Assembly (NCBI RefSeq): GCF_030285365.1
Contig: NZ_JASVDS010000001.1
Location: forward strand, 806,001-870,000
Length of the DNA: 64,000 nt
Source of the DNA: Roseateles subflavus
GTDB taxonomy: Bacteria; Pseudomonadota; Gammaproteobacteria; Burkholderiales; Burkholderiaceae_C
Direction of reading: 5' to 3'
Every line of letters begins with the position of its first letter. Position 1 is the stretch's first letter. The position numbers were made by a program, and so were the translations under genes. The notes under the pieces were generated by a model. The model made no database searches, was not told where the DNA came from, and was given only the letters and a program-made list of their open reading frames with translations. Positions 22,668 through 29,999 of this stretch are shown one piece after another.

Positions 22668-22910
22668 TGCAACGCCTGAAGCGCGCAGACATCAATTTGC
22701 CGTGGGAATGTGCAGCCCCGTTTCTTGCGCATTGCAGATGGCACGGGCGTCTGTGGACGGCACGCTGCTGTCTGCTATCCGAAGCCGCTTTAGTTTGTCG
22801 CTTGCAACTGGCCCACGCCCGTTAAAGCTTGCATGGCGTGGGTTGTGTGCACTGCTAGCCTGCAAAAGCAGTCCCATGGACTCGCTCAAGAGGGCTTGAC
22901 CGGTTTCTGC
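22668..22910. other. Intergenic region between convergent luxR-like and peptide genes
   Basis: 243 bp of lower-GC sequence between the LuxR paralogue 1 stop and the peptide gene stop. Short open frames exist on both strands (for example 22667-22825 + and 22692-22889 -), but none has a convincing ribosome-binding site or recognisable content. No T-tailed terminator is evident. Confidence 0.4.
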
Positions 22911-23108
22911 TTACCAAGTCGGCCAAGTCGGCGGCGGCGGCGGTTGCAACGGTGCGGGCACCGAGTTTGCTGCCGGCAATTCGGGGGAAGACTCAGCAGT
23001 GCCTCCGCCGGAAACAAGCTGTAGCTCCCTGCTGGACAGCAGGACCGGCCGGTCAGTCAGTGCCTCTTCGGCCAAGCGCTGAGAAAGCAGGTTTTCATCA
23101 AGTTTCAT
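22911..23108 (-). CDS. Double-glycine leader peptide (putative secreted signal or bacteriocin)
   Basis: 65-residue precursor-like peptide. Residues 24-35 (LSSRELQLVSGG) match the double-glycine leader consensus LSxxELxxV/IxGG position by position, the signal cut by C39 peptidase-containing ABC exporters. The predicted mature part (residues 36-65) is small-residue and Pro-rich and ends in a Pro run and a repeated PTWPTW. It contains no Cys, so disulfides or lanthionines are not expected. The start has an ideal AGGAG 6 nt upstream. It begins 17 bp after the stop of the LuxR paralogue 2 gene on the same strand, implying one transcript. No exporter or peptidase gene is in the window. I do not know a described family member with this core. 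Confidence 0.72.
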   Translation of the reverse strand: MKLDENLLSQRLAEEALTDRPVLLSSRELQLVSGGGTAESSPELPAANSVPAPLQPPPPPTWPTW

Positions 23109-23125
23109 TTCATGCTCCTAAATGG

Positions 23126-23830
23126 TTAGTGAATGATTCCAAGCCTCAAAGCTTTGAGAGCAGCCTGATGCTCGTTGGCGCAGCTCAGGCTTTGCTCCAG
23201 ACGCCGGAGGCATATCGTCAGCGCGTCAGAGCTGACGTTCAAAAGAACTGCAATTTCCTCCTTCGATTTGCCATCAAGTAGCCAACTCAATACATCGACT
23301 TCCATGCGGGTCAACTCGACCGATAGCGTCTCTGCAGGCAAGAACAATCGAAATGCTGCGTCCAGTGCGTGCGTCATGAACAGCTGCAGCTGTGGAAGTG
23401 CATGGGAAACATGACGAGAGTCGGCCAATACATCCTTGTCCGTGTGCATGCTCATCACGAAGTGGCGTCCATTCCTGAGATGGCAGCAGGTATGAATGCC
23501 AGACTGCATGCCAAAGGCTGAAAGGACGTCATGGATGTCGACTAGACCAGTCTCTACGTATGTCCGTGCTCCCCACACCATCGGCACGCTACTTCTTTTG
23601 CAGTGCTGCATAACAGGGTCGCGCCGGCCGTAGCCGGGGTCCAAGGCATACCAGCTCGGGTTCTCTATGGTGCTGACATAGACGAACTGGGTTTCCGAAG
23701 CTTCATGGTCAAGAACCGTCAGAGCATCTGCGGTTCTGAACCCCAAGTTATTCGCAAACCGAGCAATCTCCGCCCTGAACTCGCCTTCGCTCTGTGCAGC
23801 CAATACGCCGAGATGGTCTTTGTGCAACAT
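23126..23830 (-). CDS. LuxR-type regulator with autoinducer-binding domain (paralogue 2)
   Basis: 234 residues, paralogous along its whole length to the gene at 21963-22667 (shared RFA, FRT, DPVMQH, KRSS, GRHFV and HALDAAFRL/YALDAAFRL blocks). The autoinducer-binding domain occupies ~15-165. The C-terminal GerE HTH is closer to consensus than in paralogue 1 (LTRMEVDVLSWLLDGKSKEEIAVLLNVSSDAL). I place the start at 23830 by alignment with the paralogue; the frame remains open to 24106 but that stretch would cover the divergent promoter. The RBS is weak. A lux-box-like dyad lies 57 bp upstream. The double-glycine peptide gene follows after 17 bp. No cognate synthase is present, so it is a LuxR solo within this window. 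Confidence 0.87.
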   Translation of the reverse strand: MLHKDHLGVLAAQSEGEFRAEIARFANNLGFRTADALTVLDHEASETQFVYVSTIENPSWYALDPGYGRRDPVMQHCKRSSVPMVWGARTYVETGLVDIHDVLSAFGMQSGIHTCCHLRNGRHFVMSMHTDKDVLADSRHVSHALPQLQLFMTHALDAAFRLFLPAETLSVELTRMEVDVLSWLLDGKSKEEIAVLLNVSSDALTICLRRLEQSLSCANEHQAALKALRLGIIH

Positions 23831-23886
23831 GGGTGGCAACTCTGTCGGTTCGCACGGATTGTGCGGACGTGTCTGCCCCGGCGCCG

Positions 23887-23902
23887 CTGTCACGCTTGAC
23901 AG
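23887..23902. promoter_or_regulatory. Putative lux box
   Basis: CTGTCACGCTTGACAG is a 16-bp interrupted perfect palindrome (CTGTCA, 4 bp, TGACAG). It fits the CTG-N10-CAG core of lux/las-type boxes bound by LuxR-family dimers. It lies in the divergent promoter region, 57 bp before the LuxR paralogue 2 start and 58-91 bp before the candidate starts of the RsaM-like gene, so one site could serve both directions. Binding is inferred. Confidence 0.6.
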
Positions 23903-23960
23903 TAGCCATGCGCCGTCACGGCAAGGAGACTCGCGCCCAGATTCGGACAGAAGCAGCTCG

Positions 23961-24377
23961 ATGCAGCCTCCCTCGCACAAGTCACCGGCCTTGATGAACT
24001 GGACCGCGAGGTCCTGGCCGGCTGTCCTGTGGTCCGTAAGCAGCAAGACGGCGCTGAAGTTTGCGCACCTGCAGACCACGCGTCTCACGAGCGTGGATGC
24101 CAGCATGGGTTGCGTCGCCTACGGGCGCACGCTGTGGGCCTGCATCAACAGCGTGGATGCGATTGGCCTCGGTTGGGAATGGGCGCAGCTGGACTATCCG
24201 CAGAACTGCCTGCTGGTCGCCGATGCGATGTCGGTTGCCAGCAATCTGCGGTTTGTCGACGCGGCGATGGAACGATTCGTCAGCGCGAACAGGTCCACCG
24301 TGTATCTGAACACCTTGGTAGCCGCGCTGGACTGGCGCGCCGAAGTCGCCCGCCAAGCCGGACTCAAGCTCGACTAG
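23961..24377 (+). CDS. RsaM/DUF4902-like protein (tentative)
   Basis: About 127-138 residues, diverged from LuxR paralogue 2. The convincing part runs from about 24036: LKFAHLQ, then IGLGWEWAQL, then ASNLRFVD and a C-terminal LNTLVAALDWRAEV. This order of a Gly-Trp-Glu/Asp-Trp motif, a Ser-Asn segment and a late Asp-Trp recalls the DUF4902 family, whose member RsaM lies between luxI and luxR in Burkholderia and Pseudomonas fuscovaginae and dampens quorum sensing. The assignment is from memory of that pattern. The start is uncertain (ATG at 23961 or 23994, neither with an RBS). The alternate frame between about 23918 and 24060 also looks coding-like (LDAASLAQVTGLDELDREVL), so an N-terminal frameshift is possible. 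Confidence 0.55.
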   Translation: MQPPSHKSPALMNWTARSWPAVLWSVSSKTALKFAHLQTTRLTSVDASMGCVAYGRTLWACINSVDAIGLGWEWAQLDYPQNCLLVADAMSVASNLRFVDAAMERFVSANRSTVYLNTLVAALDWRAEVARQAGLKLD

Positions 24378-24386
24378 CCCCGCGCC

Positions 24387-25244
24387 TCAGCGCTTCTCCA
24401 GCCAGCCCCTCAAACGCTCGAACACCTGCTGCTGCTCGGGCTCGTTGAAGATCTCGTGGTAGAGCTTGTCGAAGCACTGGGCCTGGACGATGGCCTTGGG
24501 GGCGGTGGCGGCGAAGCGGCTGGAGCCGGCAGGGGCGACGCAGCGGTCGGCACCTGCCCACATGAGCAGGGTCGGGAGCGTCCACTCGGCAGCACGGGCC
24601 AGCACGGCCTCGCCGCCGCGGGCGATCAGGGCGGCCAGCGTGGGGGTGATGCGGTTGTGCACGAGCGGATCGAGCTGGTAGGCGCTGACCACGTCCTGGC
24701 TTCGGGAGATCCACGCCGGCTTCAGGCCGTTGCCCACCGCTAGGTGCGGCACCAGGGGCAGGGTGGCGGCAAGCAGGCCGCGCTGGAAGGCACTCATCTC
24801 GACCGCCAGCGCAGGAGAACTGAGCACCAGGCCGTCCAGCGGGCGGAACCACGGCGCCGGGCGACCGTCCGGCCCCGGCAGGCCGCCCGCGGCGAAGCGC
24901 GCGGCGATCAGGCCGCCCATGCTGTGTCCGAGCATCACCAGCCGGCCGGCGCCCAGGGTCTCGTCGGCGCGCAGCTCGTCGATCACCAGGGCCAGGTCTT
25001 GCTCGAAGCGCCTGTCATGCGGCAGGTCGCCACGCGGGCCGCCGGAGGCGCCGTGGCCTCGCTGGTCAAGCCCGACCACATGCCAGCCCCAGTGGTTCAG
25101 GTGCGCCGCCACGTGCTCGTAGCGGCCGATGTGCTCGCCCAGCCCATGGACGATCAGGACCGTGCCTTGCGCCGGGCCCATGCCGGTCTTGTTCCATTGC
25201 CGCCAATGCAGGGGCACGCCATCATCAGTCTTCAGGGTTCGCAT
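24387..25244 (-). CDS. Alpha/beta hydrolase, monoacylglycerol-lipase-like
   Basis: 285-residue serine hydrolase of the Hydrolase_4 (lysophospholipase/monoglyceride lipase) type. The oxyanion region VLIVHGLGEHIGRY and the segment GLDQRGHGASGGPRGD are characteristic. The nucleophile elbow is GHSMGG near residue 107, the acid lies in LLMWAGADRCV, and the His is in KLYHEIFNEPE. The start MRTLKTDDG at 25244 is preferred over the 15-residue upstream extension by alignment with the family. No signal peptide is seen, so it is cytoplasmic. It is a single gene between oppositely oriented neighbours. Confidence 0.92.
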   Translation of the reverse strand: MRTLKTDDGVPLHWRQWNKTGMGPAQGTVLIVHGLGEHIGRYEHVAAHLNHWGWHVVGLDQRGHGASGGPRGDLPHDRRFEQDLALVIDELRADETLGAGRLVMLGHSMGGLIAARFAAGGLPGPDGRPAPWFRPLDGLVLSSPALAVEMSAFQRGLLAATLPLVPHLAVGNGLKPAWISRSQDVVSAYQLDPLVHNRITPTLAALIARGGEAVLARAAEWTLPTLLMWAGADRCVAPAGSSRFAATAPKAIVQAQCFDKLYHEIFNEPEQQQVFERLRGWLEKR

Positions 25245-25408
25245 GCGGCGAAGTGTAGGCAGGGCCCGGCACGGCTCTCCCTGGGGCAAGCCCTGGGAAA
25301 CGTGTGCTTTGACCTAGGGGCAGCTCTCCAGCCTTGTCGCCTGGGCGATGGCCGACACCCCAGGAGGCGCTAGGCTTGGCGCCTTCACACCGCTTGGCAA
25401 GGACTTCC

Positions 25409-26257
25409 ATGAGCGCTTCGGACTACTTCGACCTGGACCTGCAGGAGGACGGCATCGCCCGGCTGACGCTGAATCAGCCGGCGCGCATGAACACCATGGC
25501 GCCGGACTTCTTCCCGGCCTTCCGTGATGCCATCCAGCGCCTGCACGACGAGGGCGGAACCCGCGTGCTGGTGATCGCGTCCACCGGCAAGCACTTCAGC
25601 GCCGGCATGGCCCTGCAGACCTTCGCCGGGCAGGGCGGCCTGCTGGACACGGGCGATGCCCGCGCGCGGCTGTCGTTCCAGGAATCGCTGCGCCGGCTGA
25701 TGGCCTGCTTCTCGGTGCTGGACGAGGCGCGCTTCCCGGTGATCTGCGCCGTGCAGGGCGGCTGCATCGGCGGCGCCTTCGACCTCGCGGCAGCCTGCGA
25801 CATCCGCCTGTGCACGGCCGACGCCTTCTTCAGCATCCAGGAAACGACCATCGGCATGGCGGCCGACCTCGGCATTCTTCAGCGCCTGCAAGGCCTGATG
25901 CCCGCCGGCATGGCGCGGCAGATGGCCTACACCGGTGAGCGGCTCGGCGCCGAGCGCGCCCTGCAACTGGGCCTGGTGAACGCCGTGGCGCCGGATGCGG
26001 CCGCGCTGCTCGAGCAGGCACTGGCGCTGGCCCGGCAGATCGCGCTCAAGTCGCCGCTGGCCATCGCCGGCAGCAAGCTGGCGCTCAACCACGCGCGGGA
26101 CCACGGCGTGGCGGCGTCGCTGCAGCAGATGAGCCTGCTGCAGAGCGCCATCTTCGACACGGGCGAGATGGGCCGCGCCATCGTGGCCTGGCAGGCCAAG
26201 CGCGAGGATGCGGGCTTCGCGCCGCTCAAGCCGGTGGCGTCGCTGCCCGAGGGCTGA
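25409..26257 (+). CDS. Crotonase-family protein, probable delta(3,5)-delta(2,4)-dienoyl-CoA isomerase
   Basis: 282 residues of the enoyl-CoA hydratase/isomerase fold. The oxyanion-hole segments are HFSAGM and GGCIGGAFDLAAACDIR. The downstream segment FFSIQETTIGMAADLGILQRL matches the dienoyl-CoA isomerase (ECH1) pattern better than that of hydratases: it keeps a Glu (QET) and the Asp in AADLG that serve in proton shuttling. It would isomerise double bonds of unsaturated fatty acyl-CoAs for beta-oxidation. The start at 25409 is the first ATG consistent with the family; the frame to 25334 is leader. An annotation as plain enoyl-CoA hydratase is the alternative. Confidence 0.88.
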   Translation: MSASDYFDLDLQEDGIARLTLNQPARMNTMAPDFFPAFRDAIQRLHDEGGTRVLVIASTGKHFSAGMALQTFAGQGGLLDTGDARARLSFQESLRRLMACFSVLDEARFPVICAVQGGCIGGAFDLAAACDIRLCTADAFFSIQETTIGMAADLGILQRLQGLMPAGMARQMAYTGERLGAERALQLGLVNAVAPDAAALLEQALALARQIALKSPLAIAGSKLALNHARDHGVAASLQQMSLLQSAIFDTGEMGRAIVAWQAKREDAGFAPLKPVASLPEG

Positions 26258-26274
26258 CGCCCGCCCGTGCCCGC

Positions 26275-27027
26275 TCAGCCGGCACGGCCGAGCTGGTCCA
26301 GGGCGGCCTCGGCGGCGGCAATGGCGTGGCGGTTGACGTCGCGGGCATGGGCGCTGCTCAGGCGCGCGTCCTTCAGCACCTGCTCCAGCACCGGGCGGGC
26401 CTCCGCCCTGCGATTGCTGGCCAGCAGGAACTGGCCCCAGGCGCTGTGCGTCTCGATGCCGCTGTGGGTGCGCAGGGCCACCTCGAAGGCGGACTCGGCC
26501 TCCTCGGGATGGACCACGGCCAGCAGGCGAGCCATCAGCAGGGCGAGCTCACCGCTGAAGCGCGCCGGCTGGTCCGCGAACAGGCGACGCAGGCTGGCCA
26601 CGGCCGCCGCTTCCTGGCCCGCCGCCGCCTGGCAGCGCGCCAGACCGCTCAGCGCCGCCGCGTCATGCGCGAAGACCCCCTGCGCGCAGGCCTGGAAGTG
26701 CGGCAGCGCCTCGCCGGCCTGGTCCGCCTCCAGCAGGGCCTGCGCGAGCCGCAGCCGGTTGCCCATGCTGGGCGTCTGTTCGAGCGCCAGGCGGGCCTCG
26801 CGCAGCTCGCGCTGCGGGTCGATGATCTGGCGCAGCGCGGCGCCGGCCCGCCGGCCCAGGCGGCTGTGACGCTGCTCGGGCAGGAACTCGGCAAAGAGGT
26901 AGACCAGGCTGCCCAGGAAGGGGAAGGACAGCAGCACGAAGAGCCACACGGTGTTGCGGCCGGTGCGCACGGCGTGCACGGCAAAGAAGATCGCGATGGC
27001 GACGTGCAGGAGGGCGAGGAATGGCAT
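26275..27027 (-). CDS. Membrane-anchored TPR protein with PLDc_N-like N terminus
   Basis: 250 residues. Two N-terminal membrane segments (~3-20 and ~28-46) end in a motif like the phospholipase D nuclease N-terminal domain (WLFVLLSFPFLGSLVYLFAEFLPE). The remaining ~200 residues form degenerate tetratricopeptide repeats (RLAQALLEADQAGEALPHFQAC, GLARCQAAAGQEAAAVASL, GQFLLASNRRAEARPVLEQVL), suggesting a cytoplasmic protein-interaction scaffold. The start at 27027 has GGGAGATCCC just upstream. The process it serves is unknown. Confidence 0.82.
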   Translation of the reverse strand: MPFLALLHVAIAIFFAVHAVRTGRNTVWLFVLLSFPFLGSLVYLFAEFLPEQRHSRLGRRAGAALRQIIDPQRELREARLALEQTPSMGNRLRLAQALLEADQAGEALPHFQACAQGVFAHDAAALSGLARCQAAAGQEAAAVASLRRLFADQPARFSGELALLMARLLAVVHPEEAESAFEVALRTHSGIETHSAWGQFLLASNRRAEARPVLEQVLKDARLSSAHARDVNRHAIAAAEAALDQLGRAG

Positions 27028-27168
27028 GGGATCTCCCTGGAAGGACGGCCTCGGAGCGGGCGTTTGGCCGGCACTATATCGAGCGAGGCGCCGCCGCGCC
27101 CCCTCGCCATCCCGAACGGCAGGCCGACGCCGCGCCCGTAGCATGCGTCAGCTGCCTGGATCGACACC

Positions 27169-27948
27169 ATGCCCTGGACCTTCGCCCATCCCGCCGCGGT
27201 GCTGCCGCTGCGCCGCCAGTTTCCCGACCCCCGCCTGCTCGCGGCGCTGATCGCGGGTGCCCTCGTGCCGGATCTGGCGTATTACCTGGGCGGGCTGCTC
27301 GGGCCGGTCGACGCCGGGCGCTGGGGCCGCTGGGCCCATGCGCCGGGTGGATGGCTGCTGGTCGATACCCCGCTGGGCGGCCTGATGGCGGGCCTGTTCC
27401 TGGCGGGGCGGTCGTGGATCGCCGCGCCGCTGCCCCAGCCCTGGCGCGGCGGCCTGCAGGCGCTGCCTGGCCTGCGCGACGCCGACCTGCGCTGCCTGGC
27501 GCAGCTGCTCCCGGCCAGTGCGGCCGGTGCGGCCACGCATCTGCTGTGGGACGGCTTCACCCATGCGCCCGGCTTCTTCGTGCAGCACCTGGCCTGGCTG
27601 CGCACGGAACTGGGCCTGCTCGATGGGCGACCCTGGCAGCTGTTCAACGTCCTGCAGCATCTCAGCACGCTCGTGGGGCTGGCCGTGCTGTGGCGGATGC
27701 TGGCCGCATGGCGCCGTCGCCTGGGCCCTCCGGAAGCGGACGGCGCCGAGCCCGCGGCGGAACGCCTGCGCCGGGCCGCCCTGCTGGGCCTGCTGGCGAT
27801 CGCCGGCGTCCTCGGTGCGCTGCTCGCCCGGCCGGATGGCGGCTGGCAGGGGGAGCTTCATGCCTGGGTGGTCCGCAGCGTCGTCCTTGCGACCGGGCTG
27901 GCGGCACTGGGCTATGCCCTGCTGGCCGTGTGGTGGCGGGCGCGCTGA
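27169..27948 (+). CDS. DUF4184 family membrane protein
   Basis: 259 residues with about six hydrophobic segments. The N terminus MPWTFAHPAAVLPLRR, the following ALIAGALVPDLAYYLG and the middle ATHLLWDGFTHAPGFF carry the conserved His and Asp residues of DUF4184, which resembles zinc-dependent membrane phospholipase C-like hydrolases (YdjM/LexA-regulated type). The biochemical function is not established. It is divergent from the TPR gene (141 bp between starts) and convergent with the VOC gene. Confidence 0.85.
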   Translation: MPWTFAHPAAVLPLRRQFPDPRLLAALIAGALVPDLAYYLGGLLGPVDAGRWGRWAHAPGGWLLVDTPLGGLMAGLFLAGRSWIAAPLPQPWRGGLQALPGLRDADLRCLAQLLPASAAGAATHLLWDGFTHAPGFFVQHLAWLRTELGLLDGRPWQLFNVLQHLSTLVGLAVLWRMLAAWRRRLGPPEADGAEPAAERLRRAALLGLLAIAGVLGALLARPDGGWQGELHAWVVRSVVLATGLAALGYALLAVWWRAR

Positions 27949-27969
27949 GGGGCCGCCCGCCGCAGGGGC

Positions 27970-28338
27970 TCAGCCCATGCAGAAGGCGTTGAGCTTGTTG
28001 CCGTCGAGATCGCGGAAGTAGCCCGCATAGAAGCCGCCGCCGCGCAGCCCCGGCGCGCCTTCGTCCTTGCCGCCCAGGGCGAGCGCCTTGGCATGCAGGG
28101 CCTGGACCTTCTCCTGGCTGTCGACCACCAGGGCCACCATCACCCCATTGCCCACCGTGGCGGGCTGGCCGTCGAAGGGGCGCAGGACGCCGAAGCCCGG
28201 CGTGTCGTGACTGACGCCCCAGGCGTAGCCGCGGTCGAACTCCATCAGGCGCTTGCCGCCGATGACGGCGAACAGCTCGTCGTAGAAGGCCGCGGCGCGC
28301 GGCAGGTCATTGGTGCCCAGGGTGGTGTAGCCGATCAT
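27970..28338 (-). CDS. VOC family protein (glyoxalase/bleomycin-resistance fold)
   Basis: 122 residues starting at MIGYTTLGTNDLPRAAAFYDELF, a typical VOC opening for glyoxalase-like single-domain proteins that dimerise. The C-terminal YAGYFRDLDGNKLNAFCMG is the usual DPDGN-type ending. A good RBS (GAGGAG) precedes 28338; the longer frame to 28431 is leader. The substrate is unknown. Confidence 0.9.
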   Translation of the reverse strand: MIGYTTLGTNDLPRAAAFYDELFAVIGGKRLMEFDRGYAWGVSHDTPGFGVLRPFDGQPATVGNGVMVALVVDSQEKVQALHAKALALGGKDEGAPGLRGGGFYAGYFRDLDGNKLNAFCMG

Positions 28339-28490
28339 GGGGGGCTCCTCGTCGTCGTGAATGGGAAAGAAGCAGTCCGTGAAGCCTACACGTTTGCGGC
28401 CGCCGGGCGGAGGAGGCTTGACCCGAATCAAGGACGAGGGCCGCCAACGGTGCGAACGTGAGGGTTTGATGACAGCCCCCGGAGTCCAGG

Positions 28491-29687
28491 ATGCCTACCC
28501 GCCGAACCCCGCCCACCACGGCCACCCCTGCGCGCAAGGTTGCGCCGAAGCCGGCGTCGACGTCTGCGCTGAACGGCGTGCAGGCGCCCCAGCCGCGCCG
28601 GGCGGGTGCGGGCGACACCAGCGGCAGCGGCCAGCCCGAGCGCATCGCCCGCCGCGTCGCTGCCGACCGGGTCGAGGCCGCGCAGGCCCGGGAGCTGGAG
28701 GCGCTCAAGGACATCGCGCAGACGGGGGCGACCGGCGGTCTGGCCAGCTCGGTGAAGAGCCTGCTGGCGGGGGCCTCGCCGGATGACGCCCTGGCGCTGC
28801 GCCAGGCGCTGCTGGCCGAGCTGCAGGAGCTGCCCGGCACGGGACGCCATCCCGACGATGAGCTCTCGCCCACCTGGCGCCGCGGCGGCTATCCGTACAA
28901 GAACCTGATGTCCCGCAAGGCCTACGAGAAGCAGAAGTACCGCCTGCAGGTCGAACTGCTGAAGTTGCAGGCGTGGGTGAAGGCCACGGGCGCGAAGGTG
29001 GTGATCCTGTTCGAAGGGCGGGATGCGGCAGGCAAGGGCGGCACGATCAAGCGCTTCATGGAGCACCTGAATCCTCGCGGCGCCCGCGTCGTGGCGCTGG
29101 AGAAGCCAAGCGAGGTCGAACGCGGCCAGTGGTACTTCCAGCGCTACGTGCAGCACCTGCCGACGGCCGGCGAGATCGTCCTCTTCGACCGCAGCTGGTA
29201 CAACCGCGCCGGCGTCGAGCGCGTGATGGGCTTCTGCTCCGATGCCGAGTACCAGGAATTCATGCGTCAGGCGCCCGAGTTCGAGCGCAACCTGGCCCGC
29301 TCCGGCATGCACGTGATCAAGTTCTGGTTCTCCGTCAGTCGCGAGGAACAGCGCCGCCGTTTCAAGGAGCGCCGGGCCCATCCGCTCAAGCAGTGGAAGC
29401 TCTCGCCCATCGACCTCGCCTCGCTCGACAAGTGGGACGACTACACGCGGGCGAAGGAGGCGATGTTCTTCCACACCGATATCGCCGAGGCACCCTGGAC
29501 CGTCGTGAAGTCCGACTGCAAGAAGCGCGCGCGCCTCAACGCCATGCGCCACGTCCTGCACCAGCTGCCCTATGCCAACAAGGACCTCGAGAAGATTGGC
29601 CAGCTCGACCCGCTGCTGGTCGGCCGTGCGAACGTGGTCTACGAGCGTGGCGAGAACCAGTCCGCCCCCGGCCCGGACAAGGCCTGA
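28491..29687 (+). CDS. Polyphosphate kinase 2 family protein
   Basis: 398 residues. The N-terminal ~130 residues are Ala/Pro/Arg-rich and probably flexible. The C-terminal ~265 residues are a PPK2 domain with Walker A FEGRDAAGKGGTIKRF near 177, the Walker B region LFDRSWYNRAGVERVMGF near 232 and the lid WKLSPIDLASLDKWDDYTRAKEAMF. PPK2 enzymes phosphorylate nucleotides with polyphosphate. The nucleotide class (NDP or NMP user) cannot be fixed from these motifs alone. The start ATG at 28491 has CGGAGTCCAGG upstream. A stem-loop at 29715-29740 follows. Confidence 0.95.
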   Translation: MPTRRTPPTTATPARKVAPKPASTSALNGVQAPQPRRAGAGDTSGSGQPERIARRVAADRVEAAQARELEALKDIAQTGATGGLASSVKSLLAGASPDDALALRQALLAELQELPGTGRHPDDELSPTWRRGGYPYKNLMSRKAYEKQKYRLQVELLKLQAWVKATGAKVVILFEGRDAAGKGGTIKRFMEHLNPRGARVVALEKPSEVERGQWYFQRYVQHLPTAGEIVLFDRSWYNRAGVERVMGFCSDAEYQEFMRQAPEFERNLARSGMHVIKFWFSVSREEQRRRFKERRAHPLKQWKLSPIDLASLDKWDDYTRAKEAMFFHTDIAEAPWTVVKSDCKKRARLNAMRHVLHQLPYANKDLEKIGQLDPLLVGRANVVYERGENQSAPGPDKA

Positions 29688-29714
29688 AGGAAATCAGTCG
29701 TAACGTTAGTGTCA

Positions 29715-29740
29715 ACACGCTGCGCCACTGCGCGGCGTGT
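29715..29740 (+). terminator. Stem-loop downstream of ppk2 (possible terminator)
   Basis: The arms ACACGC and GCGTGT enclose a T-G wobble and a GCGC/GCGC stem with loop CACT, giving an 11-pair hairpin 27 bp past the ppk2 stop. No T-run follows, so it may be a transcript-end stabiliser or Rho-linked end rather than a true intrinsic terminator. Confidence 0.4.
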
Positions 29741-29851
29741 GAGGGCGCCTTCTGACGAGAGGCCGGCGCACCCCGCCAGCGCCTCGTGAGACGCCCCATC
29801 CGCCCCGCAGGAGGGCCCCACGCGCGGGGCCCCCGCGCCCCCGCGGAGCGT

Positions 29852-29920
29852 GCGGATCCGGCCGCGCCGGCCCATCACGCCTGCCCCGCCGGTGGCGGGC
29901 TGGCGAAGCCCGTCGGAGGG
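29852..29920 (+). repeat. Dispersed two-hairpin intergenic repeat, copy A
   Basis: It begins GCGGATCCGG, continues with a short CCGG/CCGG hairpin, then a GCCCCGCC-GGT-GGCGGGC stem and an adjoining CTGGC-GAA-GCCCG stem, ending GTCGGAGGGG. It shares this order with copies at 55107-55170 and 59309-59372. It is the most diverged of the three. Confidence 0.65.
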
Positions 29921-29999
29921 GAATGGTGGATCGCCCGCTCCGGTGCATGGGTATGTCGACGGGTATGATCAGACGCCCCCACTCCCGTTGCCCTGCACC

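Larger units (their letters stand above)
29688..29999. other. Intergenic region after ppk2 with stem-loop and dispersed repeat
   Basis: 312 bp, GC-rich, without a credible gene. It holds the stem-loop at 29715-29740 and copy A of the two-hairpin dispersed repeat (29852-29920). The last ~80 bp before the gene at 30000 should contain that gene's promoter; TGGGTATG/GGGTATGATC-like stretches near 29947-29970 are the only A/T-bearing sequence there, and I cannot call hexamers with confidence. Confidence 0.5.

Noticed and set aside
22667-22825. 52-codon ORF whose ATG overlaps the stop of LuxR paralogue 1 (Cys-containing product)
   Set aside because: No Shine-Dalgarno, no leader motif and a composition like random frames; it could be revisited if conserved.
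22692-22889. 65-codon ORF on the minus strand after the peptide gene
   Set aside because: No ribosome-binding site and no recognisable leader or hydrophobic pattern.
23831-24106. N-terminal extension of LuxR paralogue 2 to the open frame at 24106
   Set aside because: The paralogue aligns from 23830, and the extension would cover the lux-box-like dyad and the divergent gene.
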